64,000 bases of DNA from Caulobacter sp. UNC279MFTsu5.1 (GCF_900114015.1 NZ_FORN01000002.1:124001-188000), one strand, 5' to 3'. Shown: positions 24,502 through 33,750, numbered from the stretch's first letter. The notes: a model not told the origin generated them from the sequence alone. Numbers and translations: made by a program.

Positions 24502-26643
24502 TCAGCCCTGGGGCCGGTCGGCCTTCGATCCCAGCCGGGCGGCGTGAAGCGCCGGCTCGGTATAGCCGTTGGCCGCCTCGGCGCCTTGGAAGATCAGGGC
24601 GCGCGCCGCGGCGACGGCGCGATGGGCGGCCAGGTCCAGAGCCATGGGGCGATAGGCCGGGTCCAGGGCGTTCTGGTCATCCACGACCTCGGCCATTCGA
24701 AGGATGGAGGCCTCGATGGCGTCGGCCGTGATCACGCCGTGCGCCAGCCAGTTGGCCAGGATCTGGCTGGAGATTCGGCAGGTGGCGCGGTCTTCCATCA
24801 GGCCCACGCCGTCCAGGTCCGGCACCTTCGAGCAGCCGACGCCCAGGTCCACCCAGCGCACGACATAGCCGAGGATGCCCTGGACGTTGCTGTCGATCTC
24901 CCGCGCCAGGAACGACGGCGACCAGCCGGTCGGATCCGCGATGGGCGCGGTCAGCAGGCCGTCGATCGGCGTCCGGCGGCTGGCCAGTTCGGCCTGGCGC
25001 GCGAAGACGTCGATGCGATGATAGTGCAAGGCGTGCAAGGTCGCTGCGGTCGGGCTGGGCACCCAGGCGGTGGTCGCGCCGGCTTGGGGATGGGCGATCT
25101 TCTGGACCAGCATGCCGGCCATATCGTCGGTCATGGCCCACATGCCCTTGCCGATCTGGGCCCGGCCGGAGAAGCCGCAGGCCAGGCCCGCCTCGACATT
25201 GCGCGCCTCGTAGGCTTGGAGCCAGGCCGCGGCCTTCATGTCCGGCTTGGCTAGGACCGGTCCCAGGCGCATGGCCGTGTGGATCTCGTCGCCGGTGCGG
25301 TCGAGAAAGCCGGTGTTGATGAAGGCCACGCGGTCTTGGACCTCGGCGATGACGGCGCGCAGATTGACGCTGGTGCGCCGTTCTTCATCCATCACGCCGA
25401 TCTTCAGCGTCTTGGGCTCAAGACCCACCGCCTGCTCGGCGGCCTCGAACAGGGCGTTGGTGAACGCCGCCTCCTCGGGACCATGCAGCTTCGGCTTGAC
25501 GATATAGACCGACCCCTGGGCGCTGTTGCGCCGCTCGCCCCACACGTCGTGGGCGGCGATCAGGGCGGTGACCACGCAGTCGACGACGCCTTCGGGGACT
25601 TCCTGGCCGTTCAGCCGCGCCAGCGGCGTCGACATCAGCAGGCCGACATTGCGCGCCAGCATCAGCGAACGGCCCTTGAGGACGAGGTCGCCGCCATCGG
25701 GGGCCGTGAACCGGCGGTCCCGAGCCAGACGCCGCTGGCGCGTGCGCCCGTCCTTCTGGAAGCTGGCGACCAGGTCGCCCTTCATCAGGCCCAGCCAGTT
25801 GCGATAGACGCCGATCTTGTCGCCGACGTCCACGGCCGCCACCGAGTCCTCGAAGTCCATGATCGCCGAGCCGGCGCTTTCCAGGATGATGTCGGAAACG
25901 CCGGCTCGGTCGCGCCGACCGATGGGGCTGTCGCCGTCGACGTGCAGGATCAGGTGCAGGCCGTTGTTGCGCAGCAGGATCTCCGTCGGCGCCTCCGGCT
26001 CGCCCGACCAACCCGCGAATTGGGCCGGGTCGCAGAGCCCATGGCCGTCAGCAACCAAGCGCTCGCCGACCACCTGGTAGGCGCTGACGTCCTTGTGGCT
26101 GGCCCCGTCGAGCGGGAACACTTCGTCGAGGAACGCGCGGCACCAGGCGATCACCTGATCGCCGCGCGCGAGGTCGAAACCCGGCCCCCTGGCCTGGCCC
26201 GGCAGGGCGTTGGAGCCGTAGAGGGCGTCATAGAGGCTGCCCCAACGGGCGTTGGCCGCGTTGAGGGCGTAGCGGGCGTTGTCGACCGGCACGACCAGCT
26301 GCGGCGCCGCCAGGGCGGCGATCTCCGGATCGACGTTGGTCGTGCCGATCGTGAAGGGTGGGGGCTCGTCGACCAGATAGCCGATCCGCCGCAGAAACTC
26401 GGCCTCCTCGGCCGGGGACGGCGCCTGGAAGGCAAAGCCTTTGTTGCGTGCGTCGATCAGGTGCTGCAGCCAGTCGCGCTTGGCCAGCAGCTGGGCGTTC
26501 ATCGGCGAGAAGCGGGCGACGATCCGGCTGAACGCCGCCCAGAAGACCTCGCCTTCGACCCGAAGGCCCGGCAGGACCTCCTGGTCGATGAACGCCGTCA
26601 GGGCCGGGTCGAAGGTGACGTCGGGAGACTGGCCTTGGCTCAT
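24502..26643 (-). CDS. glcB: Malate synthase G
   Basis: A 713-residue enzyme that condenses glyoxylate with acetyl-CoA to malate. Family motifs are present: IMDFEDSVAAVDVGDK with the Mg-binding acidic residues, ARNVGLLMSTPL, KPKLHGPEE, FINTGFLDRTGDEIHT and GKGMWAMTDDMAGMLV. The length fits the G isoform (about 720). The ATG at 26643 overlaps the stop of the FAH-family gene (ATGA); an upstream open extension is rejected. Its place at the end of a catabolic operon suggests that the pathway releases glyoxylate, which this enzyme feeds into central metabolism. Confidence 0.96.
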   Translation of the reverse strand: MSQGQSPDVTFDPALTAFIDQEVLPGLRVEGEVFWAAFSRIVARFSPMNAQLLAKRDWLQHLIDARNKGFAFQAPSPAEEAEFLRRIGYLVDEPPPFTIGTTNVDPEIAALAAPQLVVPVDNARYALNAANARWGSLYDALYGSNALPGQARGPGFDLARGDQVIAWCRAFLDEVFPLDGASHKDVSAYQVVGERLVADGHGLCDPAQFAGWSGEPEAPTEILLRNNGLHLILHVDGDSPIGRRDRAGVSDIILESAGSAIMDFEDSVAAVDVGDKIGVYRNWLGLMKGDLVASFQKDGRTRQRRLARDRRFTAPDGGDLVLKGRSLMLARNVGLLMSTPLARLNGQEVPEGVVDCVVTALIAAHDVWGERRNSAQGSVYIVKPKLHGPEEAAFTNALFEAAEQAVGLEPKTLKIGVMDEERRTSVNLRAVIAEVQDRVAFINTGFLDRTGDEIHTAMRLGPVLAKPDMKAAAWLQAYEARNVEAGLACGFSGRAQIGKGMWAMTDDMAGMLVQKIAHPQAGATTAWVPSPTAATLHALHYHRIDVFARQAELASRRTPIDGLLTAPIADPTGWSPSFLAREIDSNVQGILGYVVRWVDLGVGCSKVPDLDGVGLMEDRATCRISSQILANWLAHGVITADAIEASILRMAEVVDDQNALDPAYRPMALDLAAHRAVAAARALIFQGAEAANGYTEPALHAARLGSKADRPQG

Positions 26644-27356
26644 CCGTGAGCCCTCGTCTTCGCCAGGCCCTGATGGGCCAGATAGGTCACGCAGAGCGAT
26701 GGCGCCGCTTGGCTCTCGGCTTCCAGGATGTCGCCCGGCAGAACCGGCCCCACGCCCGCGGGCGTGCCGGTCAGCAGGATGTCGCCGGGCGCGAGCCGCA
26801 CTAGGCGCGACAGCGCCGCCAAGCACTCGCCGACCGACCAGATCATGTCGTCGAGCCGGCCCGACTGCCGGACCTGGCCGTTAACCTTCAGCAGGATCGC
26901 GCCGCGAGCCGGTTGGCCGTTGGCGCGTCGCAGCGCGCCGATCGGGCAGGACTGGTCAAAGCCCTTGGCCATGTCCCAGGGACGGCTCTTGGCCTTGGCC
27001 TCGGCCTGCAGGTCGCGCCGGGTCATGTCGAGCGCCAGGCCGTAGCCGAACACCGCCTCCAGCCCCTGGGCCGGCGTCAGGTTCTCTCCGCCGCCGTGCA
27101 GGGCGACGGCCAGTTCGACCTCGTGATGCAGGTCCTGGGTCTGGCTCGGAAAGGCCAGGATGCCGCCGCCCGGCGCCACGGCGTCGGACGGCTTACCGAA
27201 GAAGAACGGCGGCTCGCGCTCCGGATCATGACCCATCTCGCGGGCGTGGTCGGCATAGTTGCGGCCCACGCACCAGATACGGCGAACCGGAAACAGGAGG
27301 CTCTCGCCCTCGATCTGGATCGCGGGCGCGAACGGCGGGGTGAAGGCGAACGTCAT
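26640..27356 (-). CDS. FAH-family hydrolase (fumarylpyruvate hydrolase-like)
   Basis: A 238-residue single-domain FAH protein. It contains RIWCVGRNYADHAREMG, PPFFFGKPSDAV, LHHEVELAVAL with metal-ligand Glu residues, MTRRDLQ, and the LLTGTPAGVGP loop, all typical of acylpyruvase or fumarylpyruvate hydrolase. It probably cleaves a 2,4-diketo acid or related intermediate. The ATG at 27356 overlaps the stop of the DapA-family gene, and its own stop overlaps malate synthase G, so the three are coupled. Confidence 0.87.
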   Translation of the reverse strand: MTFAFTPPFAPAIQIEGESLLFPVRRIWCVGRNYADHAREMGHDPEREPPFFFGKPSDAVAPGGGILAFPSQTQDLHHEVELAVALHGGGENLTPAQGLEAVFGYGLALDMTRRDLQAEAKAKSRPWDMAKGFDQSCPIGALRRANGQPARGAILLKVNGQVRQSGRLDDMIWSVGECLAALSRLVRLAPGDILLTGTPAGVGPVLPGDILEAESQAAPSLCVTYLAHQGLAKTRAHG

Positions 27357-28258
27357 GCGGCCGGGCTCGCCACGCTCAGGGCGTCGAACCGCGCCTTCAG
27401 AAGGCTCCACTGTTCCTTGGTCAGCGGCGCGAGCGGCGCCACCGTCCGGCCGTGGTCGGCGACGCCGGTGGTATGGGCCACCAACGCCTTGATGCCCGGC
27501 ACCAGGGGCAGGCCGTCGAACAGGGCGCGCACCGCGACCGCCCGCTTGAGAGCGGCTTGATCGCCGTCGCGATAGGTCAGGGCGCAGTCTGGCGAGTTCA
27601 GGTTGGCGGTGGCCGAGATGCAGCCGGCGTAGGGACCATCGCCGCGCGCCGAAAGCAACGTGCCCTCATTGGACGGGAAGACGTCGAAGCTGGGGGACAG
27701 GGCGGCGATCTCGCTGGCGTAGGCCAGGTCGCCCGAGGAGTCCTTTAACCCCGCCATGCGCTCGCCGAACAGGGTGAGCAGGGTGGCGACCAGATCGCGG
27801 CTGTAGAGGGTCCCCGACAGGGCCGGGAAATTGTAGAGATAGATCGGGATCGCACTGGCGGCGGTCGCCTCGACGATGGCGTCGAACACCCGCACCACGC
27901 CCTCGTCGGTGATGGGCTTATAGTAGAAGGGCGGCAGGACCAGGGCGCCGGCGAAACCCAGACGGCCGGCTTCGTGGCTCAGGGCCACCGCGTCGGCCAC
28001 GGCGGCCGCGCCCGTGCCGACCATCATCCGCGACAGAGGCAGGCCCGCATCGGCGGCCGCGTTCATCACCGACAGCCGCTGGGTCAAGGAGAAGGAGGTG
28101 GCCTCGCCAGTCGTCCCCAGGACGTTGAGGCCGTCGCAGCCGTTGGCCAGGAGGTGGCGCGCGCGATCCACGAACCGGGGCAGATCGGGCTCATGGGCGG
28201 CGGTGACGGGCGTGGTGATGGCGGCGATCACGCCGCGAAGTCTCTGGGTCATGGTCAT
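27353..28258 (-). CDS. DapA/NanA-family class I aldolase (lyase)
   Basis: A 301-residue TIM-barrel enzyme of the dihydrodipicolinate synthase/N-acetylneuraminate lyase superfamily. It has the LGTTGEATS carboxylate-binding loop, the Tyr of IYLYNFPALSG and the Schiff-base Lys of GLKDSSGD. Genuine DapA would be a housekeeping gene; here it lies in a catabolic operon, so a retro-aldol role producing pyruvate or glyoxylate from a keto acid is more likely. With malate synthase G next to it, cleavage that yields glyoxylate (for example of a 4-hydroxy-2-oxo acid) is a reasonable inference. Confidence 0.85.
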   Translation of the reverse strand: MTMTQRLRGVIAAITTPVTAAHEPDLPRFVDRARHLLANGCDGLNVLGTTGEATSFSLTQRLSVMNAAADAGLPLSRMMVGTGAAAVADAVALSHEAGRLGFAGALVLPPFYYKPITDEGVVRVFDAIVEATAASAIPIYLYNFPALSGTLYSRDLVATLLTLFGERMAGLKDSSGDLAYASEIAALSPSFDVFPSNEGTLLSARGDGPYAGCISATANLNSPDCALTYRDGDQAALKRAVAVRALFDGLPLVPGIKALVAHTTGVADHGRTVAPLAPLTKEQWSLLKARFDALSVASPAA

Positions 28259-28269
28259 TCCAGGGCGCG

Positions 28270-28740
28270 TTAGGCGGTCAAGGCCGGATCGGGCTTGAGG
28301 CGGAAGTCGTCGGGGATCTCGATCGGCGGATTGCGCGCGTTGTCGAGGAACTCGACGGTCACGAAGATCAGGTCGGTTTCGCCGACGTTCTGGATCGCAT
28401 GGACGAAGAAATCGCCCTCGCCATGCTCGAAGTGGCGGGTCTCGCCGGCATAGTGGTGGACGTCTACGATCCGGCCGTCCTGGTAGTAGCCGCGCGCCAC
28501 GCCGGGGGTGGGGGTGGTCCAGAAGTAGTCCAGCACGTGCCGGTGGAAGGTCAGCCAGCCGCCGGGCGGCAGGAACAGATGCCAGACGCGGACGCGGTCG
28601 GTTTCCGAGACGAGAACATTGCCGACGCCGCCGCTGAACTGGTTGGCCTCGAACTCGGCGCGAAGTTCAGGCGCCCAGTGGGCAAGCGGATCCTCGGGCG
28701 GACCGGGCGGCGCGATCTCGACGATCTTGTGGGCGCTCAT
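28270..28740 (-). CDS. Cupin-fold protein
   Basis: A 156-residue single cupin barrel with HLFLPPGGWLTFHRHVLDYFWTT split over the first metal motif (H, H) and HFEHGEGDFFVHAIQNVG over the second. Cupins of this size are often isomerases, dioxygenase-like enzymes or ligand sensors; no specific function is recognisable. It sits between the alcohol dehydrogenase and the DapA-family lyase in one operon with short gaps. Confidence 0.75.
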   Translation of the reverse strand: MSAHKIVEIAPPGPPEDPLAHWAPELRAEFEANQFSGGVGNVLVSETDRVRVWHLFLPPGGWLTFHRHVLDYFWTTPTPGVARGYYQDGRIVDVHHYAGETRHFEHGEGDFFVHAIQNVGETDLIFVTVEFLDNARNPPIEIPDDFRLKPDPALTA

Positions 28741-28758
28741 GGCGGGCTCTCCTGCGGC

Positions 28759-29871
28759 TCAGTCTTGCGGTCGCACGACGACCTTGATCGCGTTGTCGAC
28801 GCGCTCGCGGGCGTAGCGGAGCGCTTCGGGCAGCGCGCTCAGGCCGAAGGTGTGGGTGTGGATCAGGGTGGCGTCGAACCGGCGCTGGGCCATGAAGGCC
28901 ATGGCGCGTCGCACCGCGCTCTTGCCCTCGCCCCGGATGCCGTAGACGTAGACGTTGTTGCGCACCGCGTGCGGCAGGTCGACGGTGACGGGGACGTGCG
29001 GAAAGGCGGCCAGGCAGATCTTCCCGCCGCGGTTGACCATGCCGATCGCCTCGTTGATCGAGGCCTCGGTGCCCGCGCAGTCGAGCACGAAGTCAACACC
29101 GCCGGGGAACAGGCGACGGACGGCGGCGACCGCGTCCTCCTCGCGAGCATTGATCGTCACGTCGGCGCCGAGCTTGGCGCCGATCGCCAGACGGTCAGGG
29201 CGCGTGCCGGTGAGGATGACCGTACCGGCCCCCAGCGACTTGGCGACAGCCGCGGCCAGCAGGCCGATCGGACCCGGGCCGAGGATGGCGACGCTGTCGC
29301 CGGCCAGAAGGCCGCCCAGTTCGGTGAAGCCGTACATCGAGGTGCCGGCGGTCACCACCAGCGCCGCCTCCTCGTCGCTCATCGTGTCGGGTACGCGCAC
29401 CAGCGTGTTGACGTGGTTGACTGCGTACTGGGCAAAGCCGCCGTCGGTGGTGAAGCCGTTGGCCCGGTGGCCCTTGTCGTTGCCCTCGTAGTTGGCGCCG
29501 TAGTTCAGGCACGAGGTGTACATGCCCTCGCGGCAGCGACGGCAACGGCCGCAGCCGGCGTGAATCTCGACGGTCACGCGATCGCCGATCGCCCAGTCGT
29601 CCACGCCCTCGCCGAGCGCGGCGACGACGCCCATATATTCATGGCCCGGGGTGAAGTTCTTGTTGAACGGGGCGCCGCCCTGGATCAGGGCCGGCGGGCC
29701 GTCCTGGATCACTTCCAGGTCCGTCGCGCAGACGGCGACGGCGTCGATCCGCACCAGGACCTCGGCGCGGCCGGGCTGGGGCACCGGCTTGTCGACCAGT
29801 TCGAGCTCGGTCGGATCCTTGAGCACCCAAGCCTTCATCGTGGACGGCGGCGCCAACATGGAGTCGTTCAT
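28759..29871 (-). CDS. Zinc-dependent alcohol dehydrogenase (MDR family)
   Basis: A 370-residue medium-chain dehydrogenase. Catalytic zinc ligands appear as Cys in AVCATDLEV and His-Glu in FTPGHEYMG. The structural zinc lobe is CGRCRRCREGMYTSC, and the cofactor fold starts with AILGPGPIGLLAAAVAKSLG. It would oxidise a secondary alcohol or polyol with NAD. The ATG at 29871 has GAGG upstream; the earlier start at 29898 is rejected. It is the first gene of the operon running to malate synthase G and the TetR gene, and operator A3 lies about 40 bp upstream. Confidence 0.9.
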   Translation of the reverse strand: MNDSMLAPPSTMKAWVLKDPTELELVDKPVPQPGRAEVLVRIDAVAVCATDLEVIQDGPPALIQGGAPFNKNFTPGHEYMGVVAALGEGVDDWAIGDRVTVEIHAGCGRCRRCREGMYTSCLNYGANYEGNDKGHRANGFTTDGGFAQYAVNHVNTLVRVPDTMSDEEAALVVTAGTSMYGFTELGGLLAGDSVAILGPGPIGLLAAAVAKSLGAGTVILTGTRPDRLAIGAKLGADVTINAREEDAVAAVRRLFPGGVDFVLDCAGTEASINEAIGMVNRGGKICLAAFPHVPVTVDLPHAVRNNVYVYGIRGEGKSAVRRAMAFMAQRRFDATLIHTHTFGLSALPEALRYARERVDNAIKVVVRPQD

Positions 29872-29909
29872 TTCGAAGCCTCGACAGGCTTGGACCATTC
29901 CAAACCAAT

Positions 29910-29926
29910 ATAACCAAAGTGGTCAT
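29910..29926. promoter_or_regulatory. Operator A3 before the alcohol dehydrogenase operon
   Basis: ATAACC-AAAGT-GGTCAT, preceded 9 bp earlier by AACCAAT. Spacer and arms match A2 and A4. It overlaps the expected promoter of the minus-strand operon. Confidence 0.6.
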
Positions 29927-30078
29927 TAAGGGTTGAATTGGCTTAGCGGCAAGCCCTTTCGGTCGGCTGCGCTCGATTTTGTGGTGTTTGGGCTCGCACC
30001 CATGTTCCAAATTGGTCGCGGAAAGGCGCGCCCGGCACAGGGGCCGGGCGCGTCGCCGAATCTGTCCGAAGGCGGGCT

Positions 30079-31788
30079 CTAGGCCTGCGCTTCTAGGATC
30101 GCCGCTGAGAGTTTTTCAGCGATCATCAGTACCGGCAGGTTGGTGTTGCCGCGCGGCGTTGTGGGCATCACCGAAGCGTCGGCGACCCGCAGGCCGTCGA
30201 GCCCGATCACGCGGCCCTGCGGATCGACGACGGCCAGAGGATCCTCGATCGCGCCCATCCGGCAGGTCCCGCTGTGATGGGCGATCGGCGTGACGTTGGC
30301 GCGGATGTAGTCGGCGACGGCGTCCTTGTCGGACAGCAGTTCGGCCAGGCCGCCTCCCGGGGCGCCCATATTGCCGATCACCCAATCGCCAAGGCCGGGG
30401 ACGAGGTCCATCAGCGTCGCGATCGCGTGGGTGCGCATGCGGTTCATCGGCGTGACGGCATTGAACCGAGCGGCGTTCTGCAGGCGGCTGGCGGCGACCG
30501 GGCGGCCGATCAAGCAGGCGACTTCCGGCGCGGTGACCAGAGCCAGCGCCCGGTGCAGGCCGTCGGCCAGTCGGCTCTGGTCGAGCGCCGAGCCCAGCAG
30601 GTTGAATTCCACCAGCGGCGCGGGCCCGCCGTCGGGCGGCAGGCTGACGCTCCCGCGCGAGGCCGGCGCCATGATCAGCGGACTGAAATTGGCGATCCGT
30701 CGCGCCACCGCGTGCCAGGACGCCCGGCTGCTCAAGGCCAGCGCCATGTCCGACTCCACCCCGCCGGGCAGGCCCGAGCTGTAGCGGAAGATGGTGTTGT
30801 TGTGGTTGCGCTGCGGCCGACGCTGGACGCCGGCCTTGCGCAGATGCGCCAGCACCACCAGGGCGGCGTGATTTTGCAGATTGGTCCCGACGCCGGTTCG
30901 CGCGTGGCGCACCTCCACGCCATGAGCCTTCAGTTGGGTGGGGTCGCCGATGCCTTGGCGCAGCAGGAAGTCGGGCGTCAGCAGCGCGCCCATCGTCACG
31001 ATCGTCTCGCGCGCGCGCGCGACCAGGTCGCCCTCGAGGGTGCGGACCCGAACGCCGGTGACCTTGCGCCCGTCGAGCGTCAAGGCCTGGGCCTGAGCCC
31101 GGGCGACGATCGTCAGGTTCTTCCGCGCCCGAACCTCTCGGGTCAGATAGGCCGTGGCGCTGCTGGTGCGATGGCTGGTCGGGCCTGCGATGGGCAGGGC
31201 GCCGTGGCCGTCGCGGAAGTCGCCGTTCATGTCGGCGATGAAGGGCGCGCCCGTTCGTTCGGCCACCTGGTTGGCGGCCTTGGCCAGGGGCGGCCAGTCG
31301 TGCATCCGGTGTCGCCGGATCTCCGTCGGCCCGGCCCGGCCGTGCAGCGGCCCGTCGAAATCCAGGTCGTTTTCGAGGTCCCGGAAATAGGGCAGGACCG
31401 CGTCCCAGCCCCAGCCCCGCGCGCCGGCCGCTTCCCAGCCGTCATAGTCGGCCGGCACGCCCCGCAACATGATCATGCCCATGATCGAGGACCCGCCGCC
31501 CATGACCTGGGCATGGAGCAGCGGGTTGGCCGGCGAGTCCGAGAGCGTCAGGGCGTGGCCCCGTATCGGCCAGCGATAGGCCGGATTGACGTAGGAGCTG
31601 GGATAGGGATCCAGGATGTCGGCCGGCACCGCCTCAGGCGGCGTGTCCAAGCCCGACTCGATCAGCAGGACCCGATTGGTCGAGCGCGCCGAAAGCCGAT
31701 TGGCCAGGACGCAGCCTGCGGTGCCCCCGCCCAGGATGACGTAGTCGTAGTCCTGGACGGCTGGCGTTGTCGCCGCTGCGCCGCTCAA
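30079..31788 (-). CDS. GMC-family FAD oxidoreductase (choline dehydrogenase-like)
   Basis: A 569-residue flavoprotein. The N-terminal ADP-binding motif is DYDYVILGGGTAGCVLANRL, followed by GGSSIMGMIMLRGVPADYDGW, and near the C-terminus HHSGTCRMG with the catalytic His and the DASVMPTTPRGNTNLPV signature. It probably oxidises an alcohol group with quinone or oxygen as acceptor. Start: a TTG at 31788 overlaps the GlcG stop (TTGA), giving coupled translation; the open frame continues into GlcG but is a shadow there. This non-ATG coupling is unusual but fits where homology begins. Confidence 0.88.
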   Translation of the reverse strand: MSGAAATTPAVQDYDYVILGGGTAGCVLANRLSARSTNRVLLIESGLDTPPEAVPADILDPYPSSYVNPAYRWPIRGHALTLSDSPANPLLHAQVMGGGSSIMGMIMLRGVPADYDGWEAAGARGWGWDAVLPYFRDLENDLDFDGPLHGRAGPTEIRRHRMHDWPPLAKAANQVAERTGAPFIADMNGDFRDGHGALPIAGPTSHRTSSATAYLTREVRARKNLTIVARAQAQALTLDGRKVTGVRVRTLEGDLVARARETIVTMGALLTPDFLLRQGIGDPTQLKAHGVEVRHARTGVGTNLQNHAALVVLAHLRKAGVQRRPQRNHNNTIFRYSSGLPGGVESDMALALSSRASWHAVARRIANFSPLIMAPASRGSVSLPPDGGPAPLVEFNLLGSALDQSRLADGLHRALALVTAPEVACLIGRPVAASRLQNAARFNAVTPMNRMRTHAIATLMDLVPGLGDWVIGNMGAPGGGLAELLSDKDAVADYIRANVTPIAHHSGTCRMGAIEDPLAVVDPQGRVIGLDGLRVADASVMPTTPRGNTNLPVLMIAEKLSAAILEAQA

Positions 31789-32213
31789 TGGCCCAGGCTT
31801 TCCAGAAGCCGCCGCACCCCGGCCTCCGCGCAGGCCATGTCCTGTTGCGGCGAGCCGGAGGACACGCCGATCCCGCCGACGGTGACCCCGTCGATCGTGA
31901 TCGGCAGGCCGCCGCCGACCACGGAGATCCGGCCGCCCAGAGCCGTGTGGATCCCGAAGACCAGATTTCCCGGCACGCAGGCGGCGTTGTATTCGTGCGT
32001 GCCCTTGCGCGCCGAAGCGGCGGTGAAGGCCTTGTCGGTGGCCACCTGCACCGAGTGCACCTTGCCGCCATCCATCCGCTCGAAAGCGATCAGCGTGCCG
32101 GATTCGTCGACCATGGCGATGCACATCGGCATTTGGATTTCCAACGCGTGGTCCCGCGCGCCGGCCAGGGCCAGGCGAGCCTCTTCCAACGACAGTCTCT
32201 GGATTTGCAGCAT
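31785..32213 (-). CDS. GlcG/HbpS-like protein (DUF336)
   Basis: A 142-residue protein of the GlcG/HbpS family: PMCIAMVDESGTLIAFERMDG near the N-terminus, KAFTAASARKGTHE, and VGGGLPITIDGVTVGGIGVSSG. Such proteins accompany glycolate, propanediol and aromatic catabolic genes; their function is not settled (heme binding in HbpS). It is coupled to the GMC oxidoreductase and faces the MFS transporter gene across operator A4. Confidence 0.87.
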   Translation of the reverse strand: MLQIQRLSLEEARLALAGARDHALEIQMPMCIAMVDESGTLIAFERMDGGKVHSVQVATDKAFTAASARKGTHEYNAACVPGNLVFGIHTALGGRISVVGGGLPITIDGVTVGGIGVSSGSPQQDMACAEAGVRRLLESLGH

Positions 32214-32248
32214 TCCCGTACGTCCTCGCGATAAGGCGTCATCTTATA

Positions 32249-32265
32249 TTGACCGAAGTGGTCAA
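32249..32265. promoter_or_regulatory. Operator A4 in the GlcG/MFS divergent gap
   Basis: TTGACC-GAAGT-GGTCAA, perfect 6-bp arms with a 5-bp spacer; the best copy of the A palindrome. It lies 36 bp before the GlcG gene and 112 bp before the MFS gene, suited to control both. Confidence 0.7.
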
Positions 32266-32376
32266 AATAGATACGAAGCCAGCCGAGGCGCAATAGGGAG
32301 AAAACTCCCGGCGACCTGGCTTGGAGCGGCGCGAGAGACGTCCGCCCGGGCCACGACAGCCTCGGGGAGGTCGAAT

Positions 32377-33726
32377 ATGGAATTCGTCAAGGGCGGCGCG
32401 GAGAAGAGCGCCTATCCCAAGAAGCGCTCGGCCTGGCTGGGCGCGGCGGTGTTGACGCTGGCGTGCCTGCTGGCCTTCGCCGACCGCAACATCATCAACC
32501 TCTTCATCATCCCCATCCAACGGGACCTGGGTTTCAGCGACACCGAGATCAGCCTGCTGATCGGCTTCGCCTTCGGGGTGTTCAACGCCGTCTTCGGCCT
32601 GCCGGTCGCCCGCTGGGTCGACGGCGGCACGCGCAAGCTCGTCGCCGCGACCGGCGTGGCGGTGTGGAGCCTGGCGACCGCCGGATGTGGCCTGGCGGGC
32701 AACTTCTGGCAAATGTTCCTGGCCCGCGTCGTCGTCGGGGCCGGGGAATCGGCGGTCATGCCTTGCGGCGTTTCGCTGATCGCCGACTATTTCCCGCCCG
32801 CGCGCCGCGGGGCGCCGATGGGCGTCTTCTATGGCGGCATCTTCGTGGGCGGCGGCGGCGCGATGCTGATCGGCGGCCTGATCTGGAAGCATATCGGCGA
32901 CCGGCTGGTGACCGTGCCCCTGCTGGGCGCGATCCACTCCTGGCAGCTGATCCTGATGATCCTTGGAGCCTTCGGCCTGGCCGTCGTTCCCCTGCTGCTG
33001 CTGCTGCGCGAACCGGCCCGTCTCGACGGCGGCAGGCTGGTGGAGACGAGCGGCGTCCCGATCGGCGTCGTGGCCCGATACTACGCCCGGCACGCACGCA
33101 CCCTGGTCGGCCACAATCTCGGCTTCTGCCTGCAAAACTTCGTGCTGCACGCCGGCAGCGCCTGGCTGCCGACCCTGCTGGTGCGGACGCAAGGCTGGAG
33201 CATCGCCCAAGCCGGCGCGACCTTCGGTCTTCTGACCCTGGCTCTCGGCCCGGTCGGTTCGATCGTCGCGGGCCTGCTGGCCGACCGGTTCATCAAGGCC
33301 GGACGCTTGGACGGCAAGTTGCTGGTCAGCATCATCGCCTCGCTGATCTGCTGCGCCTGCTGCGTGACCGTCGCGTTCAAGCCTGGGGCGGGCGTGCTGG
33401 TCCTGGCGCTGGCCTGCTTCACCTTCTTTGGGACGTTCGGTCTGCCGCTGGCTCCGGGGGCCCTGCAGGACATCATGCCCAACGCCATGCGGGGGCAGGC
33501 GGTGGCCATCTATGTGGGCGTCACCAACCTGATCGCGGGCGGACTGGCCGCGACCACCGTGGCGCTGATCACCGAGCATGTCTTTCACGACAAGGCCAAG
33601 CTGAACCTCTCGTTCGGCCTGGTCGGCACGGTCGCCACCCTGCTGGCTGCGCTGCTGCTGGCCGGGACGCTGTCGGCCTACCGGCGCACGGTCGCCGAGC
33701 TTTCTCAGGCCGCCCAAGCGGCCTGA
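32377..33726 (+). CDS. MFS transporter (organic-acid type)
   Basis: A 449-residue protein with about 12 transmembrane helices. An N-terminal FADRNIINLFIIPIQRDLG is followed by the loop motif VARWVDGGTRK and the helix-4 segment LARVVVGAGESAVMPCGVSLI, typical of the anion-cation/phthalate-type symporters. GGGGAGG at 32364-32370 sets the ATG at 32377; the large open frame upstream is a shadow of the GMC gene. It likely imports a carboxylated pathway substrate across the inner membrane, the partner step to a TonB receptor. Confidence 0.9.
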   Translation: MEFVKGGAEKSAYPKKRSAWLGAAVLTLACLLAFADRNIINLFIIPIQRDLGFSDTEISLLIGFAFGVFNAVFGLPVARWVDGGTRKLVAATGVAVWSLATAGCGLAGNFWQMFLARVVVGAGESAVMPCGVSLIADYFPPARRGAPMGVFYGGIFVGGGGAMLIGGLIWKHIGDRLVTVPLLGAIHSWQLILMILGAFGLAVVPLLLLLREPARLDGGRLVETSGVPIGVVARYYARHARTLVGHNLGFCLQNFVLHAGSAWLPTLLVRTQGWSIAQAGATFGLLTLALGPVGSIVAGLLADRFIKAGRLDGKLLVSIIASLICCACCVTVAFKPGAGVLVLALACFTFFGTFGLPLAPGALQDIMPNAMRGQAVAIYVGVTNLIAGGLAATTVALITEHVFHDKAKLNLSFGLVGTVATLLAALLLAGTLSAYRRTVAELSQAAQAA

Positions 33727-33750
33727 TCGACTTCCTCCCTGGGAGCACCT

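Noticed and set aside
25279..26649. Open frame of 456 codons antisense to malate synthase G
   Set aside because: No domain or start signal; antisense of a strongly conserved enzyme.
27353..28258. DapA-family gene considered as lysine-biosynthesis dapA
   Set aside because: It is translationally coupled to catabolic genes and malate synthase, which does not fit a housekeeping role.
28399..29913. Long open frame of 504 codons antisense to the cupin and alcohol dehydrogenase genes
   Set aside because: Composition follows the third-position bias of the sense genes; it has no motif, and the sense strand has clear family signatures.
30274..32376. Huge upstream extension of the MFS frame (about 700 codons)
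   Set aside because: It is the shadow of the GMC and GlcG genes on the other strand; the ribosome binding site at 32364 and the start of membrane helices set the true start at 32377.
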